A DNA stretch of 64,000 bases, taken from positions 1 through 64,000 of the forward strand of contig CANPTH010000006.1 in assembly GCA_947576945.1 (NCBI GenBank), read 5' to 3'. Under the pieces are notes generated by a model. It was not told the origin of the DNA. It searched no databases and saw only the letters and a list, made by a program, of their open reading frames with translations. The position numbers and the translations under genes were made by a program. This document shows positions 25,067 through 33,979 of the stretch, one piece after another (the first letter of the stretch is position 1; each line of letters starts with the position of its first letter). The stretch comes from an uncultured Lachnospiraceae bacterium. GTDB lineage: Bacteria; Bacillota; Clostridia; Lachnospirales; Lachnospiraceae.

Positions 25067-25990
25067 TTGAAGCGGAAAATTCTGAATATCGGCAGTCTCA
25101 ATATGGATATGGTGATTGGTATGCAGTATATGCCTCTCGAAGGGGAGACTGTTCTTGGCGACAGCCTTACATATATTCCTGGAGGAAAAGGCGCAAATCA
25201 GGCATGCTCATCGGCCAGGCTTGGCGGGGACGTTGTGATGCTGGGCTGTGTGGGAGAAGACAGCATGGGAGAGGCGCTGGTTGAAAGCCTGCGGGAGTGC
25301 GGAGCGGATGTTTCCCGTATCCGGACGGTACGGGAGGCTCCCACCGGGACGGCTGTGATCTATGTGAATGCCAGAGGGGATAACAGTATCGTCGTAGTGG
25401 GCGGAGCGAATCATTTCTGCACCGTCGCTTATCTGCAGGAACATGACAACCTGTTTCAGGAAGCAGACTATATCATGCTGCAGATGGAGATTCCTTATGA
25501 CGCGGTGTTCTATGCTATCAGGCGGGCCAGTGAACTTAAGAAGACCGTTATCCTGAATCCGGCGCCGGCGCCGGATGGCCTGCCGGAGGAGGTCTGGGAG
25601 AAGATCGACTATATTACACCGAACGAGACAGAACTGCTTAAGCTTTCCGGACAGACGCAGATGTCGATGGAGGCGATTCATAAAGGGGCGGATCTGCTGC
25701 TGGACAGGGGCGTAAAGCATGTCCTGGTGACGCTGGGCGACAAGGGTGTTTTCTATAAGGACAGAGGAGAAGAATGGTTCTGCCCGACAAGGACAGTCAC
25801 GGCGGTTGATACGACGGCAGCAGGCGACTGCTTTAACGGCGCTTTCGTGACGGCGCTCTCGGAGGGAATTCCGGTCAGGCAGGCGGCAGCATTTGCCAAC
25901 ACGGCGGCGTCTATTGCGGTGACGCGCAAGGGTGCACAGAAATCTATCCCGCTGCGGAGCGAGGTGGATGCGCTGAACTATGGTCTCTGA
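25067..25990 (+). CDS. rbsK: Ribokinase
   Basis: This 307-residue PfkB-family kinase has all ribokinase hallmarks: ILNIGSLNMDMVIG at the N-terminus, YIPGGKGANQACSSARLGG, PTGTAVIYVNARGDNSIVV, and DTTAAGDCFNGAF with the catalytic Asp. It phosphorylates ribose (or a similar sugar) at O5. The start is most likely TTG 25067, since the near-perfect Shine-Dalgarno GGGAGGTGA ends 5 nt before it; GTG at 25052 lies inside that box. It is the first gene of the transport operon and is controlled by the divergent regulator-kinase fusion. Confidence 0.9.
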   Translation: MKRKILNIGSLNMDMVIGMQYMPLEGETVLGDSLTYIPGGKGANQACSSARLGGDVVMLGCVGEDSMGEALVESLRECGADVSRIRTVREAPTGTAVIYVNARGDNSIVVVGGANHFCTVAYLQEHDNLFQEADYIMLQMEIPYDAVFYAIRRASELKKTVILNPAPAPDGLPEEVWEKIDYITPNETELLKLSGQTQMSMEAIHKGADLLLDRGVKHVLVTLGDKGVFYKDRGEEWFCPTRTVTAVDTTAAGDCFNGAFVTALSEGIPVRQAAAFANTAASIAVTRKGAQKSIPLRSEVDALNYGL

Positions 25991-26023
25991 TTTTGCTTTG
26001 GCAAATTAACAGGATTAGAGAAA

Positions 26024-26140
26024 GATTGAAAATTAAAATTTTCAATCGCGAGATTTGTGTCTGCGCGTTGCTTGCCACAAACTCGTTTAATGCGACGTCT
26101 CAACATAGTTGAGACAAAAACAGCGCAGAAATGGAGAAAA
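26024..26140 (+). repeat. 117-bp leader repeat, copy 2
   Basis: Second copy of the element at 21381-21497 with the same three inverted repeats. It lies between ribokinase and the sugar-binding lipoprotein gene, in the same orientation, and also ends in a GGAG plus ATG segment. Confidence 0.85.
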
Positions 26141-26178
26141 CTATGCAACAGAAATTGGAGAAGAACAGGAGGAAGACT

Positions 26179-27597
26179 ATGAAAAACGGAAAGAAATTAT
26201 GGGCGCTGCTTCTTGCAGGGACAATGGCATTTTCTCTGACGGCCTGCGGAGGATCAGGGAACAATAACAGTGCGGATTCCGGCAGTACAGGAAGCGGTGA
26301 AGCGACACAGGAGGAAAACGATACGGCAGGGGAGGCTGCTGCGGATGAGGACAGCGGGAAGACAGATTCGGGAGAGCGGCAGAAGCTGATCATTTCCTGT
26401 TACCTTGCCGACGATGCACAGGTGGCAGTTCGTGAGAAGTATATTGATGAACCGTTGAAAGCGGCGTTCCCGGATGTGGACATTGAGATCAAGATGTACT
26501 CTGACCGTCAGAGCCTGCAGGTAGAGGTTGCCGGCGGCGGCGGACCGGATATTCTGGATCTTGACGGACCGACGGACGTTGCGGAATTTGCAAAGGCGGA
26601 TAAGGTGCTGGATCTTGGCGCGTATGCGGATCAGTACGGCTGGAAGGATATGTTCTATGAATGGGCTTACAACAGCTGCTTCTACAATGATAAGCTTTAC
26701 TCTCTGCCGACCTCATTTGAAGGTATGGTAATGTATTACAATATGGACGTTATGGAAGCAAACGGCTGGGAAGTTCCGAAGAATAAAGACGAACTCGTGA
26801 CATTGATGCAGGCAGCCAAGGATGCAGGCCTGATCCCTATCATTTTCGGTAATTCCGATTATCAGGGCGCGGTTGACTGGCTCTATTCTACTTTTACCAG
26901 CTGCTATGGCGGGCCGGCGGCGATCAAAGCGGCCATGGAAGGCACAGGCAAATACACGGATGAGCCGATCAAGAATTCGATCCAGACTATGGTTGACTGG
27001 TGGCATGAAGGCTATATCGGCGAGAACGCTTCCCAGTCGGTATCCAATATGGACATGCTGGCATTCTTCTCGGAAGGCAGAGGCCCTATGATGATCGACG
27101 GTACCTGGGCTTCCAACCAGCTTCTGGCGACTTATCCGGAATGTAATTGGGATTCGGAGATGATGCCGCAGGATGAGGCAATCGGTGAGATTCTTCCTTT
27201 TGCGACAGGCGGCGGTTATGCGATCAATGCCAACAGCAAGAATCCGGATCTGGCAGCAGAGGTGATGAATTATCTCTTTACCTCTCTGGACCGTCACTAT
27301 CAGTCTATCAATGAAGCAGGCTACCAGCCCTATCCTCTTAAGGAGTTTGACCTGGCGAACCTGCAGGGCATGGATGCGAAACTGATGGATCAGTATGAGC
27401 TTTTGATGAGAGCGCAGGACGAGAATAAGATCGGGTACTGTTCCTGGACATTCTATCCTTCGGAGATGCGTGTCTACATGAACGAGAATACGGATTCCCT
27501 GTTCTTGGATGTTTTGACGGTAGACGAATATATGGAAAATGCGCAGGGCTATATTGACGCGGCGAGAGAAGCCGGAACGATTCCGGTATTACCGTAA
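26179..27597 (+). CDS. Sugar-binding lipoprotein of the ribose-type locus (family 1 SBP)
   Basis: This 472-residue lipoprotein has a signal MKNGKKLWALLLAGTMAFS and lipobox LTAC, a Ser/Gly/Asn/Glu linker, and a CUT1-type binding domain with WAYNSCFYNDKLYSLPTSFE and FFSEGRGPMMIDGTW. ATG 26179 follows AGGAGG and starts the signal peptide; the ATG at 26131 at the end of the 117-bp repeat is in frame but would add a hydrophilic extension. The family is that of oligosaccharide or polyol binders, not classic RbsB, so the ligand is probably larger than free ribose. Confidence 0.88.
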   Translation: MKNGKKLWALLLAGTMAFSLTACGGSGNNNSADSGSTGSGEATQEENDTAGEAAADEDSGKTDSGERQKLIISCYLADDAQVAVREKYIDEPLKAAFPDVDIEIKMYSDRQSLQVEVAGGGGPDILDLDGPTDVAEFAKADKVLDLGAYADQYGWKDMFYEWAYNSCFYNDKLYSLPTSFEGMVMYYNMDVMEANGWEVPKNKDELVTLMQAAKDAGLIPIIFGNSDYQGAVDWLYSTFTSCYGGPAAIKAAMEGTGKYTDEPIKNSIQTMVDWWHEGYIGENASQSVSNMDMLAFFSEGRGPMMIDGTWASNQLLATYPECNWDSEMMPQDEAIGEILPFATGGGYAINANSKNPDLAAEVMNYLFTSLDRHYQSINEAGYQPYPLKEFDLANLQGMDAKLMDQYELLMRAQDENKIGYCSWTFYPSEMRVYMNENTDSLFLDVLTVDEYMENAQGYIDAAREAGTIPVLP

Positions 27598-27634
27598 CGG
27601 CGGATGGCACTGAGTAGAAAGAGATGATACAAGG

Positions 27635-27698
27635 GACACTGCATAACGGCTTTCGGACAAATATAAATAGACAGAATGCCGTTGTGCCGTGTCTTTTT
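27635..27698 (+). terminator. Leaky terminator/attenuating hairpin between binding protein and permeases
   Basis: Nested pairs GACAC (27635-27639) with GTGTC (27689-27693) and AACGGC (27645-27650) with GCCGTT (27678-27683), followed by TTTTT. It is placed like the hairpins at 12977-13111 in the other sugar operon. Confidence 0.5.
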
Positions 27699-27726
27699 GT
27701 CAGATGGATGGAGGCATAATTCTAAT

Positions 27727-28608
27727 ATGAAGATCAAAAAGCAGAATATCATACCCTATCTCTTTATTCTTCCTGCATTCGTGATCCATGCGTGTATCGT
27801 GACGGTTCCGGCGTTCAGTACATTGATCATGTCTTTGTTTGACTGGAACGGAATGGGGAATGCGAAGTTTATAGGGATGGATAATTTCAAAGAAATCTTT
27901 CGGGATCCGCTCGTTAAGCTGTCCGTAATTCACAATATCGAATGGCTCCTGGTGTTTATCACGATACCGCTGATTCTTGGATTTGTGGTCGCGATACTGG
28001 TAAGCCGTCTTAGAAGAAGCCAGATGTTTTTCAGGACAGTGTATTTTATTCCTTATGTAATCTCGGCAGCTGTGGCAGGCAGGATCTGGATGGCTTATAT
28101 GAATCCTTATTACGGAGTCAACCAGGTGTTTGGCCAGATGGGATGGGAGAAACTGGCGAAGACACTGTGGCTTGGCAATCCGAAGATTGCGCTGTTTGCG
28201 GTGGCGTTTGTGGACAACTGGCACTGGTGGGGATTTATCATGGTATTGTTCCTGGGAGCGCTCCAGCAGGTAGACTCTACCTTGTATGAGGCGGCCAGGG
28301 TGGACGGGGCAAACCGGTTCCAGGAACTGCTGCATGTATCGATTCCGGGCATCCGGCAGACCATCGCATTTGTGCTGATCATGACAATCATGTGGTCCTT
28401 CCTTACGTTTGATTATGTGTACATTATGACAAACGGCGGACCGGCGAATGCAACGGAGATCATGGCCACATATATCTATAAGAATGCGTTCGTGAAGTAT
28501 CGTGCAGGGTATGCCAATGCACTGTGTGTAATCCAGAGCGGCATCTGCATTATCTTATATTTCCTTCAGAAATATATCAGTAAAAAGGGAGGTATGGAAG
28601 ATGAGTAA
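27727..28608 (+). CDS. Sugar ABC transporter permease (UgpA/MalF type)
   Basis: This 293-residue protein has about six membrane helices and the EAA coupling motif EAARVDGANRFQELLHVSIP around residues 186-205. The start ATG 27727 gives MKIKKQNIIPYLFILPAF, a normal permease opening; the GGAGG box lies 13 nt upstream, somewhat far. Its end overlaps the next permease by 8 nt. It forms the channel for the ligand of the 26179 lipoprotein, with an ATPase supplied from elsewhere. Confidence 0.88.
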   Translation: MKIKKQNIIPYLFILPAFVIHACIVTVPAFSTLIMSLFDWNGMGNAKFIGMDNFKEIFRDPLVKLSVIHNIEWLLVFITIPLILGFVVAILVSRLRRSQMFFRTVYFIPYVISAAVAGRIWMAYMNPYYGVNQVFGQMGWEKLAKTLWLGNPKIALFAVAFVDNWHWWGFIMVLFLGALQQVDSTLYEAARVDGANRFQELLHVSIPGIRQTIAFVLIMTIMWSFLTFDYVYIMTNGGPANATEIMATYIYKNAFVKYRAGYANALCVIQSGICIILYFLQKYISKKGGMEDE

Positions 28609-29449
28609 CGGGGTAAGAAATAAGACGAAGTACAGGATCTCCAGCGTTGTGACAATGGTATTTTTGATCCTGATGGTTCTGTTTGCGGCCGTGCCTCTTC
28701 TGCAGGTATTGTTGAATTCCTTTAAGACGGACCGGGAATGTAAGACATCTCCGCTGGGGCTTCCGACAGAGTGGGCTTTCAACAATTACGGGGAAACCTG
28801 GCAGATCGGCGGGTATGCCACGGCATATTTCAACAGTCTGCTGACGGCTTTTGTGGTGATTGCGGTGGTGCTGGTGGTGGTTGGACTGGGAGCCTATGCG
28901 CTGACAAAGCTGCAGTTTAAGCTGCGGGGATTCTTTACGGCCTATTTCTTTGTGGCGATCTCGCTGCCCAGCTTCCTGTACATTGTACCGGATTACTTTG
29001 TCATGAACAAGCTGGGACTGGTGGATACGAGATGGAGCCTGATGATCGTGTATACGGCGATTCAGATCCCTTTTAATATGCTTCTTCTGCGGACATTTCT
29101 TGCCGGGATCCCGCGGGAATTGGAGGAGGCGGCCAAGATAGACGGCTGTAATGAGCTGAACAGCCTGCTGCGGATCACGCTTCCCATCGCCAAGCCGATG
29201 TTCCTCACGGTGGCAATTCTGGTGTTTGTGAATGTATGGAATGAATTCCTCTGGTCCAATACTTTCATCACGAGAGAAGAATTGAAACTGGTAGCCACCC
29301 GTTATGTGAGGTTTACGGGAGAATACGGCATGAACATGGCAAGGATTTACACGGCCAGCGTGATTACGATCGCGCCGGTGGTGATACTGTATCTGTTTTT
29401 CAGCCGCCGGTTTATAGAAGGTATGACCAGCGGAAGCGTTAAGGGATAG
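28601..29449 (+). CDS. Sugar ABC transporter permease (UgpE/MalG type)
   Basis: This 282-residue protein has six helices and the EAA loop EEAAKIDGCNELNSLLRITL near residues 179-198. It ends in GMTSGSVKG. The start codon lies inside the end of the partner permease gene, behind GGGAGG, so the two are translationally coupled and made in equal amounts. Confidence 0.88.
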   Translation: MSNGVRNKTKYRISSVVTMVFLILMVLFAAVPLLQVLLNSFKTDRECKTSPLGLPTEWAFNNYGETWQIGGYATAYFNSLLTAFVVIAVVLVVVGLGAYALTKLQFKLRGFFTAYFFVAISLPSFLYIVPDYFVMNKLGLVDTRWSLMIVYTAIQIPFNMLLLRTFLAGIPRELEEAAKIDGCNELNSLLRITLPIAKPMFLTVAILVFVNVWNEFLWSNTFITREELKLVATRYVRFTGEYGMNMARIYTASVITIAPVVILYLFFSRRFIEGMTSGSVKG

Positions 29450-29484
29450 ATGAGGTAAAGTTGAAAGAAAGTGGAGGGTATTTC

Positions 29485-31623
29485 ATGAAAGCATCTTATA
29501 TAGAACAGATTTATGCCGGATGGCTGGCGAAGATCATCGGAATACGGCTGGGAGCGCCGATTGAAGGATGGACTTATGAAAAGATCAGAAATATTTATGG
29601 GGAACTGAACGGATATCCGGTAGCTTACCGGGAGTTTGCGGCGGATGACGACAGCAATGGCCCGCTTTTCTTCCTGAGGGCTCTGGAGGACGGGCGGCAC
29701 GGCTATGATGTGAAAGCTCAGGATGTGGCGGAAGCGCTTCTCAATTATGCGCCTTTCGAGCACGGGTTTTTCTGGTGGGGCGGTTACGGGATCTCCACGG
29801 AGCATACGGCGTATCTGAATCTGAGGAACGGTATCCTGGCTCCCGCCAGCGGCAGCATTGAACAGAACGGCCACGCGGCGGCAGAGCAGATCGGCGGGCA
29901 GATCTTTATCGATACCTGGGGGCTGGTGAGTCCGGGCAATCCGGATCAGGCGGCGCGTTTTGCGAAGGAGGCGGCCAGCGTGACCCATGGAGGCAATGCC
30001 GTTTACGGCGGGATCTTCGTGGCAGTCTGCATCAGCTATGCCTTCGAGGAAAAGGAAATCCGTAAGATCCTGGAAAAGGGACTGTCTTATATTCCTGCGG
30101 ACTGTGAATATGCCAGAGTTGTCCGTGCGGTGATGGAGTATCATGAGAAGCATCCGGAGAACTGGCGGGAGTGCTTCCGGTTTATCTTTGAAAATTTCGG
30201 TTATGATAAATATCCCGGGGCCTGCCATATCATTCCGAATATAGCGGTGATGATCCTGGCGCTTCTGTACGGGGAAGGAGATTTCTCCGATACGTTGAAT
30301 ATCTGCAATATGTGCGGTTGGGATACGGACTGCAATGTGGGCAATGTGGCTGCTATTATGGGGGTGCGGTGCGGGCTTGAAGGGATCGACTATGATAAAT
30401 GGAGAAAGCCGATCAATGACTTCCTGGCATGTTCCAGTGTCGTCGGTTCCATGAATATGATGGATATTCCTTATGGCGCGGTATATATTGCCAGGCTTGC
30501 TTATGCGGTGGCGGGAGAAGAGATGCCGGAGCCATGGCGGGAGATCGCCGAAAAGAGGATCGACAGCTGTCACTTTGAATTTCCGGGTTCTACCCATGCC
30601 ATGCGGATAAGAGCTGCCGGATTGGACGAGCGTGCGAGAGCGGAGCGGGAATACGCGCTTTTGAATACGGATGAGACGGCACATACGGGCAGCCGCGCGT
30701 TGAAATTCCTTGCAAAGCCGGTGGAACCGGGTGAAAACGTGTATCTGTACCGGAAGACTTACTACACGCCCGCGGATTTTGATGACAGCCGCTATGATCC
30801 GTGCTTCTCTCCTCTGATCTATCCCGGACAGACTCTGCACGGCAGCGCTTTTCTTCCTGAGTATTCGCAGGAGGCGCAGGTAAGCCTGTATGTGCGTGAT
30901 GCGCACAGCGGGCAGATTTACGAGGGCGTAAGACAGGAGCTTACGAAGGGAGAGTGGAAGACGCTTGCGTTTCAGATTCCGGCCCTGGAAGGCGCGCTGC
31001 TGGATGAGATGGGATTTTGCTTCCATATCCACGGAGTGCACACACAGGTGTTTGATTTTACAGGAATCGTGGACGACCTGTATGCGGATGGGAAACCGGA
31101 ATATTCCCTGGAATTTGAGAAGGAGCGGGAGGAACTGTGGACGGTGCTGCATCGGGAGATCAGCCAGTTTACGAAGCTGAAAGGCCTGATGTATCTGGAA
31201 GAGGGACAGATGCACCTGTCGTGCTCGGATTTTGCGGAAGCTTATACCGGCAGACATGACTGGGAGGATTATCGGGCTGAATTTACATTCACGCCTTTGA
31301 CCGGGGAAAACCATATGGTCAATGTGAGAGTACAGGGGGCGATCCGTTCTTACGCGGCCGGCTTTCTGCCGGATGGGCGCCTGGCAATCTTAAAGAACGA
31401 CAACGGGTACAGCGTACTGGCGCAGACACCGTTTGCCTGGGAGAAGGGCAGAGAGTATACGATCGCCGTGACCGTAAAGGGAAATGAGATCCGTGCGGCG
31501 GTGGAGGATGTTGTCCTGAGCGCGGTGGATGAAGTGCGGCCGTATCTGCATGGTTCCATCGGGGTATCGCTGCAGAACGGAAGCCATGACAGGTATAGAA
31601 GGATTCGGGTGCTGAAAGAATAA
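29485..31623 (+). CDS. ADP-ribosylglycohydrolase-family enzyme with C-terminal beta-rich extension
   Basis: This 712-residue protein has an N-terminal half (about 1-350) belonging to the DraG/ARH family: LGAPIEGW near the start, the metal-binding acidic run ADDDSNGP, THGGNAVYGGIF, and the second metal site CGWDTDCNVGNVAAIMG. Family enzymes hydrolyse N- or O-ribosyl bonds using two Mg ions. The C-terminal half is beta-rich and unrecognised, possibly a carbohydrate-binding-like jelly roll (VNVRVQGAIRSYAAGF, EYTIAVTVKGNEI). ATG 29485 follows GTGGAGGG. As the last gene of a ribokinase-transporter operon, it is inferred to free ribose from an imported ribosyl compound, which ribokinase then phosphorylates. 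Confidence 0.82.
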   Translation: MKASYIEQIYAGWLAKIIGIRLGAPIEGWTYEKIRNIYGELNGYPVAYREFAADDDSNGPLFFLRALEDGRHGYDVKAQDVAEALLNYAPFEHGFFWWGGYGISTEHTAYLNLRNGILAPASGSIEQNGHAAAEQIGGQIFIDTWGLVSPGNPDQAARFAKEAASVTHGGNAVYGGIFVAVCISYAFEEKEIRKILEKGLSYIPADCEYARVVRAVMEYHEKHPENWRECFRFIFENFGYDKYPGACHIIPNIAVMILALLYGEGDFSDTLNICNMCGWDTDCNVGNVAAIMGVRCGLEGIDYDKWRKPINDFLACSSVVGSMNMMDIPYGAVYIARLAYAVAGEEMPEPWREIAEKRIDSCHFEFPGSTHAMRIRAAGLDERARAEREYALLNTDETAHTGSRALKFLAKPVEPGENVYLYRKTYYTPADFDDSRYDPCFSPLIYPGQTLHGSAFLPEYSQEAQVSLYVRDAHSGQIYEGVRQELTKGEWKTLAFQIPALEGALLDEMGFCFHIHGVHTQVFDFTGIVDDLYADGKPEYSLEFEKEREELWTVLHREISQFTKLKGLMYLEEGQMHLSCSDFAEAYTGRHDWEDYRAEFTFTPLTGENHMVNVRVQGAIRSYAAGFLPDGRLAILKNDNGYSVLAQTPFAWEKGREYTIAVTVKGNEIRAAVEDVVLSAVDEVRPYLHGSIGVSLQNGSHDRYRRIRVLKE

Positions 31624-31656
31624 TGTACGCACGTAATAAGGAAAGCGGTGGAGATG

Positions 31657-31692
31657 GCCGTCCTGTGACAGACAGGGCGGCTGTATAATTAT
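31657..31692 (+). terminator. Hairpin at the end of the ribose-type operon
   Basis: GCCGTCCTGT and ACAGGGCGGC form a stem with one G-T pair around GACAG; the sequence after it (TGTATAATTAT) is AT-rich but has no clean T-run. Confidence 0.5.
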
Positions 31693-31704
31693 AGAAAAAA
31701 CCAG

Positions 31705-31734
31705 TTGGCATTTTCCGGGAGTTTGTGCTATAAT
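31705..31734 (+). promoter_or_regulatory. sigma-A promoter of tig
   Basis: TTGGCA (31705-31710), an 18-nt spacer and TATAAT (31729-31734), about 75 nt before the start codon. Confidence 0.75.
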
Positions 31735-31807
31735 GCTTTAATGACTGTGACTAGGGGCAAAAGGGCTTCCGAATGTCGCAGAGGCATTTGAAGGAGGAAC
31801 CCATACA

Positions 31808-33094
31808 ATGAGCTTACAGGTAGAAAAATTAGAAAAGAACATGGCAAAGCTTACTGTGGAAGTAAGCGCAGAAGATTTTGAGAAGGCGGTCGAGAAAGTT
31901 TATCAGAAACAGAAGAAGCAGATCAGCATTCCGGGCTTTAGAAAAGGTAAAGTACCGCGTATGATGGTGGAGAAGATGTACGGAAAGGAAGTATTCTATG
32001 AGGATGCGGCCAATGATCTGATCCCGGATGCTTATGACAGGGCAGTGGACGAGTGCGAGGAGGATATCGTATCTTCCCCGAAGATCGAAGTGACACAGAT
32101 CGAAGCCGGCAGGCCCTTTGTCTTTACGGCTACGGTTGCGTTAAAGCCGGAGGTGAAGCTTGGCGAATACAAGGGCGTTAAGATTGAGAAGATCGACAGA
32201 GAAGTCACGGAAGAAGACGTGATGGCTGAGATCAACAGAGAGCGCGACAACAATGCGAGAAATATTACGGTAGATGACAGACCGGTCAAAGACGGTGATA
32301 TGACGGTGCTTGATTTTGAAGGTTTCGTAGACGGTGTGGCTTTTGACGGCGGCAAGGGAGAGAATTATCCGTTGACCATCGGTTCCGGCGCATTTATTCC
32401 CGGATTCGAGGAGCAGCTGATCGGCGCCGAGATCGGTAAGGAAGTGGAAGTGAAAGTGACTTTCCCGGAAGACTATCAGGCTGAGGAACTGCAGGGCAGG
32501 GAAGCAGTGTTTAAGTGCGTGGTGCAGGAGATCAAGGAGAAGGAGCTTCCTGAGCTGGACGATGAATTCGCAGGTGAGATATCTGAATTTGATACGCTGG
32601 CAGAGTATAAGGAAGACGTAAGGAAGAACCTGGCCGAGAAGAAAGAGAAGGACGCAAAGGCTGCCAGAGAGAATGCGGCTGTCGAAGCGGCAGTGAAAGC
32701 ATGTGAGATGGAGATTCCGGACGCGATGCTTGAGACGCAGCAGAGACAGATGGTGGACGAGTTCGCACAGAGAATCACCATGCAGGGAATGAGCATGGAG
32801 CAGTACATGCAGTTCACGGGTGCAACTTACGAGAAGATGATCGAGCAGGTAAAGCCGCAGGCGGAAGAGCGGATCAAGGCCAGACTGGCACTGGAGGCGA
32901 TTGCGGCAGCGGAGAAGATTGAAGCGACGGAAGAAGATTACGAGGAAGAGATGAAGACCATGGCTGAGGTTTACCAGATGGAGATTGATAAGGTAAAAGA
33001 GCTTATGGGCGATAGAGAGAAGAAGAATATCATGAAGGATCTGGCTGTCAGGAAGGCTGCTGAGTTCGTGGCCGAGCATGCGGAAGAACAGTAA
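31808..33094 (+). CDS. tig: Trigger factor
   Basis: This 428-residue, ribosome-associated chaperone and peptidyl-prolyl isomerase has normal length. The ribosome-binding domain carries the signature GFRKGKVPR near residue 43, the FKBP-like middle domain contains DFEGFVDGVAFDGG and IPGFEEQLIG, and the long helical C-terminal domain follows. The start lies behind AAGGAGG. It opens the usual Firmicutes order tig-clpP-clpX-lon-engB, grouping nascent-chain folding with ATP-dependent proteolysis. Confidence 0.97.
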   Translation: MSLQVEKLEKNMAKLTVEVSAEDFEKAVEKVYQKQKKQISIPGFRKGKVPRMMVEKMYGKEVFYEDAANDLIPDAYDRAVDECEEDIVSSPKIEVTQIEAGRPFVFTATVALKPEVKLGEYKGVKIEKIDREVTEEDVMAEINRERDNNARNITVDDRPVKDGDMTVLDFEGFVDGVAFDGGKGENYPLTIGSGAFIPGFEEQLIGAEIGKEVEVKVTFPEDYQAEELQGREAVFKCVVQEIKEKELPELDDEFAGEISEFDTLAEYKEDVRKNLAEKKEKDAKAARENAAVEAAVKACEMEIPDAMLETQQRQMVDEFAQRITMQGMSMEQYMQFTGATYEKMIEQVKPQAEERIKARLALEAIAAAEKIEATEEDYEEEMKTMAEVYQMEIDKVKELMGDREKKNIMKDLAVRKAAEFVAEHAEEQ

Positions 33095-33115
33095 GAGACC
33101 AGTTGATTTGATAAT

Positions 33116-33163
33116 CATGCGGCCCGCTGAGCGGCAGGCTGAACATGACGTAAGTTTACTATC
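33116..33163 (-). repeat. Inverted copy of the dispersed 78-bp repeat
   Basis: Read on the minus strand it gives ATAGTAAACTTACGTCATG followed by TTCAGCCTGCCGC and GGGCCGCAT, matching the junction of the two tandem units near 18690-18735 with a few mismatches. Confidence 0.65.
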
Positions 33164-33252
33164 AGGAGTTTGTGCCGAAGCGTCCCAAACTCCCTGACCG
33201 CAGGGCAGAGTGTAAGATTCTGTCCGCGTTCCCTGGCAAAACGCTTCGGAAT
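33164..33252 (+). promoter_or_regulatory. Structured leader of clpP
   Basis: GGAGTTTG and CAAACTCC (about 33166-33192) form a hairpin whose loop contains CCGAAGCG, itself complementary to CGCTTCGG just before the ribosome-binding site (33242-33249). The two pairings could form a pseudoknot or compete. A similar CTTCGG-N-ATGGAGG junction precedes engB. Confidence 0.45.
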
Positions 33253-33262
33253 GGAGGTAACT

Positions 33263-33856
33263 ATGGCTTTAATACCTTATGTCATTGAACAGACTTCCAG
33301 AGGAGAACGTTCTTATGACATTTATTCGAGATTACTGAAGGAGAGGATCATCTTTCTTGGAGAGGAAGTGAACGACGCGTCGGCGAGTGTGATCGTGGCG
33401 CAGCTGCTTTTCCTGGAGTCGGAGGATCCGGAGAAAGACATTCATCTGTATATCAACAGCCCTGGCGGTGTGATTACGGCAGGAATGGCGATCTATGATA
33501 CGATGAATTTCATCAAGTGTGACGTGAGCACCGTATGTATCGGCATGGCGGCCAGCATGGGAGCGTTTCTTCTGGCCGGCGGCACGAAGGGGAAGAGAAT
33601 GGCGCTTCCCAATGCGGAGATCATGATCCATCAGCCGGCCGGCGGTGCGCAGGGACAGGCTACGGAGATTGAGATCACGGCGAAGCATATTCTTGCCACG
33701 AAGGAGAAGATGGCGAGGATCATGGCGGAGAATACAGGACAGGATTTTGAAGTGATCATGGCGGATACGGAGAGAGATAATTGGAAGACTGCCGAGGAAG
33801 CGCTTTCTTATGGCCTGATCGACCGTATTATCACGAACCATGCCAGTGCCGTATAG
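33263..33856 (+). CDS. clpP: ATP-dependent Clp protease proteolytic subunit
   Basis: This 197-residue protein is the serine protease core that forms a 14-mer barrel and degrades proteins fed by ClpX. The catalytic Ser is in [11 protein letters not shown] (about residue 98) and the His in MIHQPAGG (about 123), with the Asp near 172. The start [25 protein letters not shown] is canonical; ATG 33263 follows TGGAGG, so frames extending upstream are not coding. It is followed by clpX. The leader carries dispersed-repeat and hairpin sequences. Confidence 0.97.
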   Translation: MALIPYVIEQTSRGERSYDIYSRLLKERIIFLGEEVNDASASVIVAQLLFLESEDPEKDIHLYINSPGGVITAGMAIYDTMNFIKCDVSTVCIGMAASMGAFLLAGGTKGKRMALPNAEIMIHQPAGGAQGQATEIEITAKHILATKEKMARIMAENTGQDFEVIMADTERDNWKTAEEALSYGLIDRIITNHASAV

Positions 33857-33979
33857 TGAGGAAATAACGGGAACAGGGAAACAGGTTCTCACGGGCATGG
33901 GGTCAGAGAGGCAGCGGCTGTGAGGCCTGATGGCTTTATGGCCGCTCAATAATGAAGAAGAAAGGCATGGAACATTATA

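Noticed and set aside
29347-31314. 655-codon open frame on the minus strand
   Set aside because: It lies opposite the ADP-ribosylglycohydrolase gene, has no family motifs, and is an artefact of GC-skewed codon positions.
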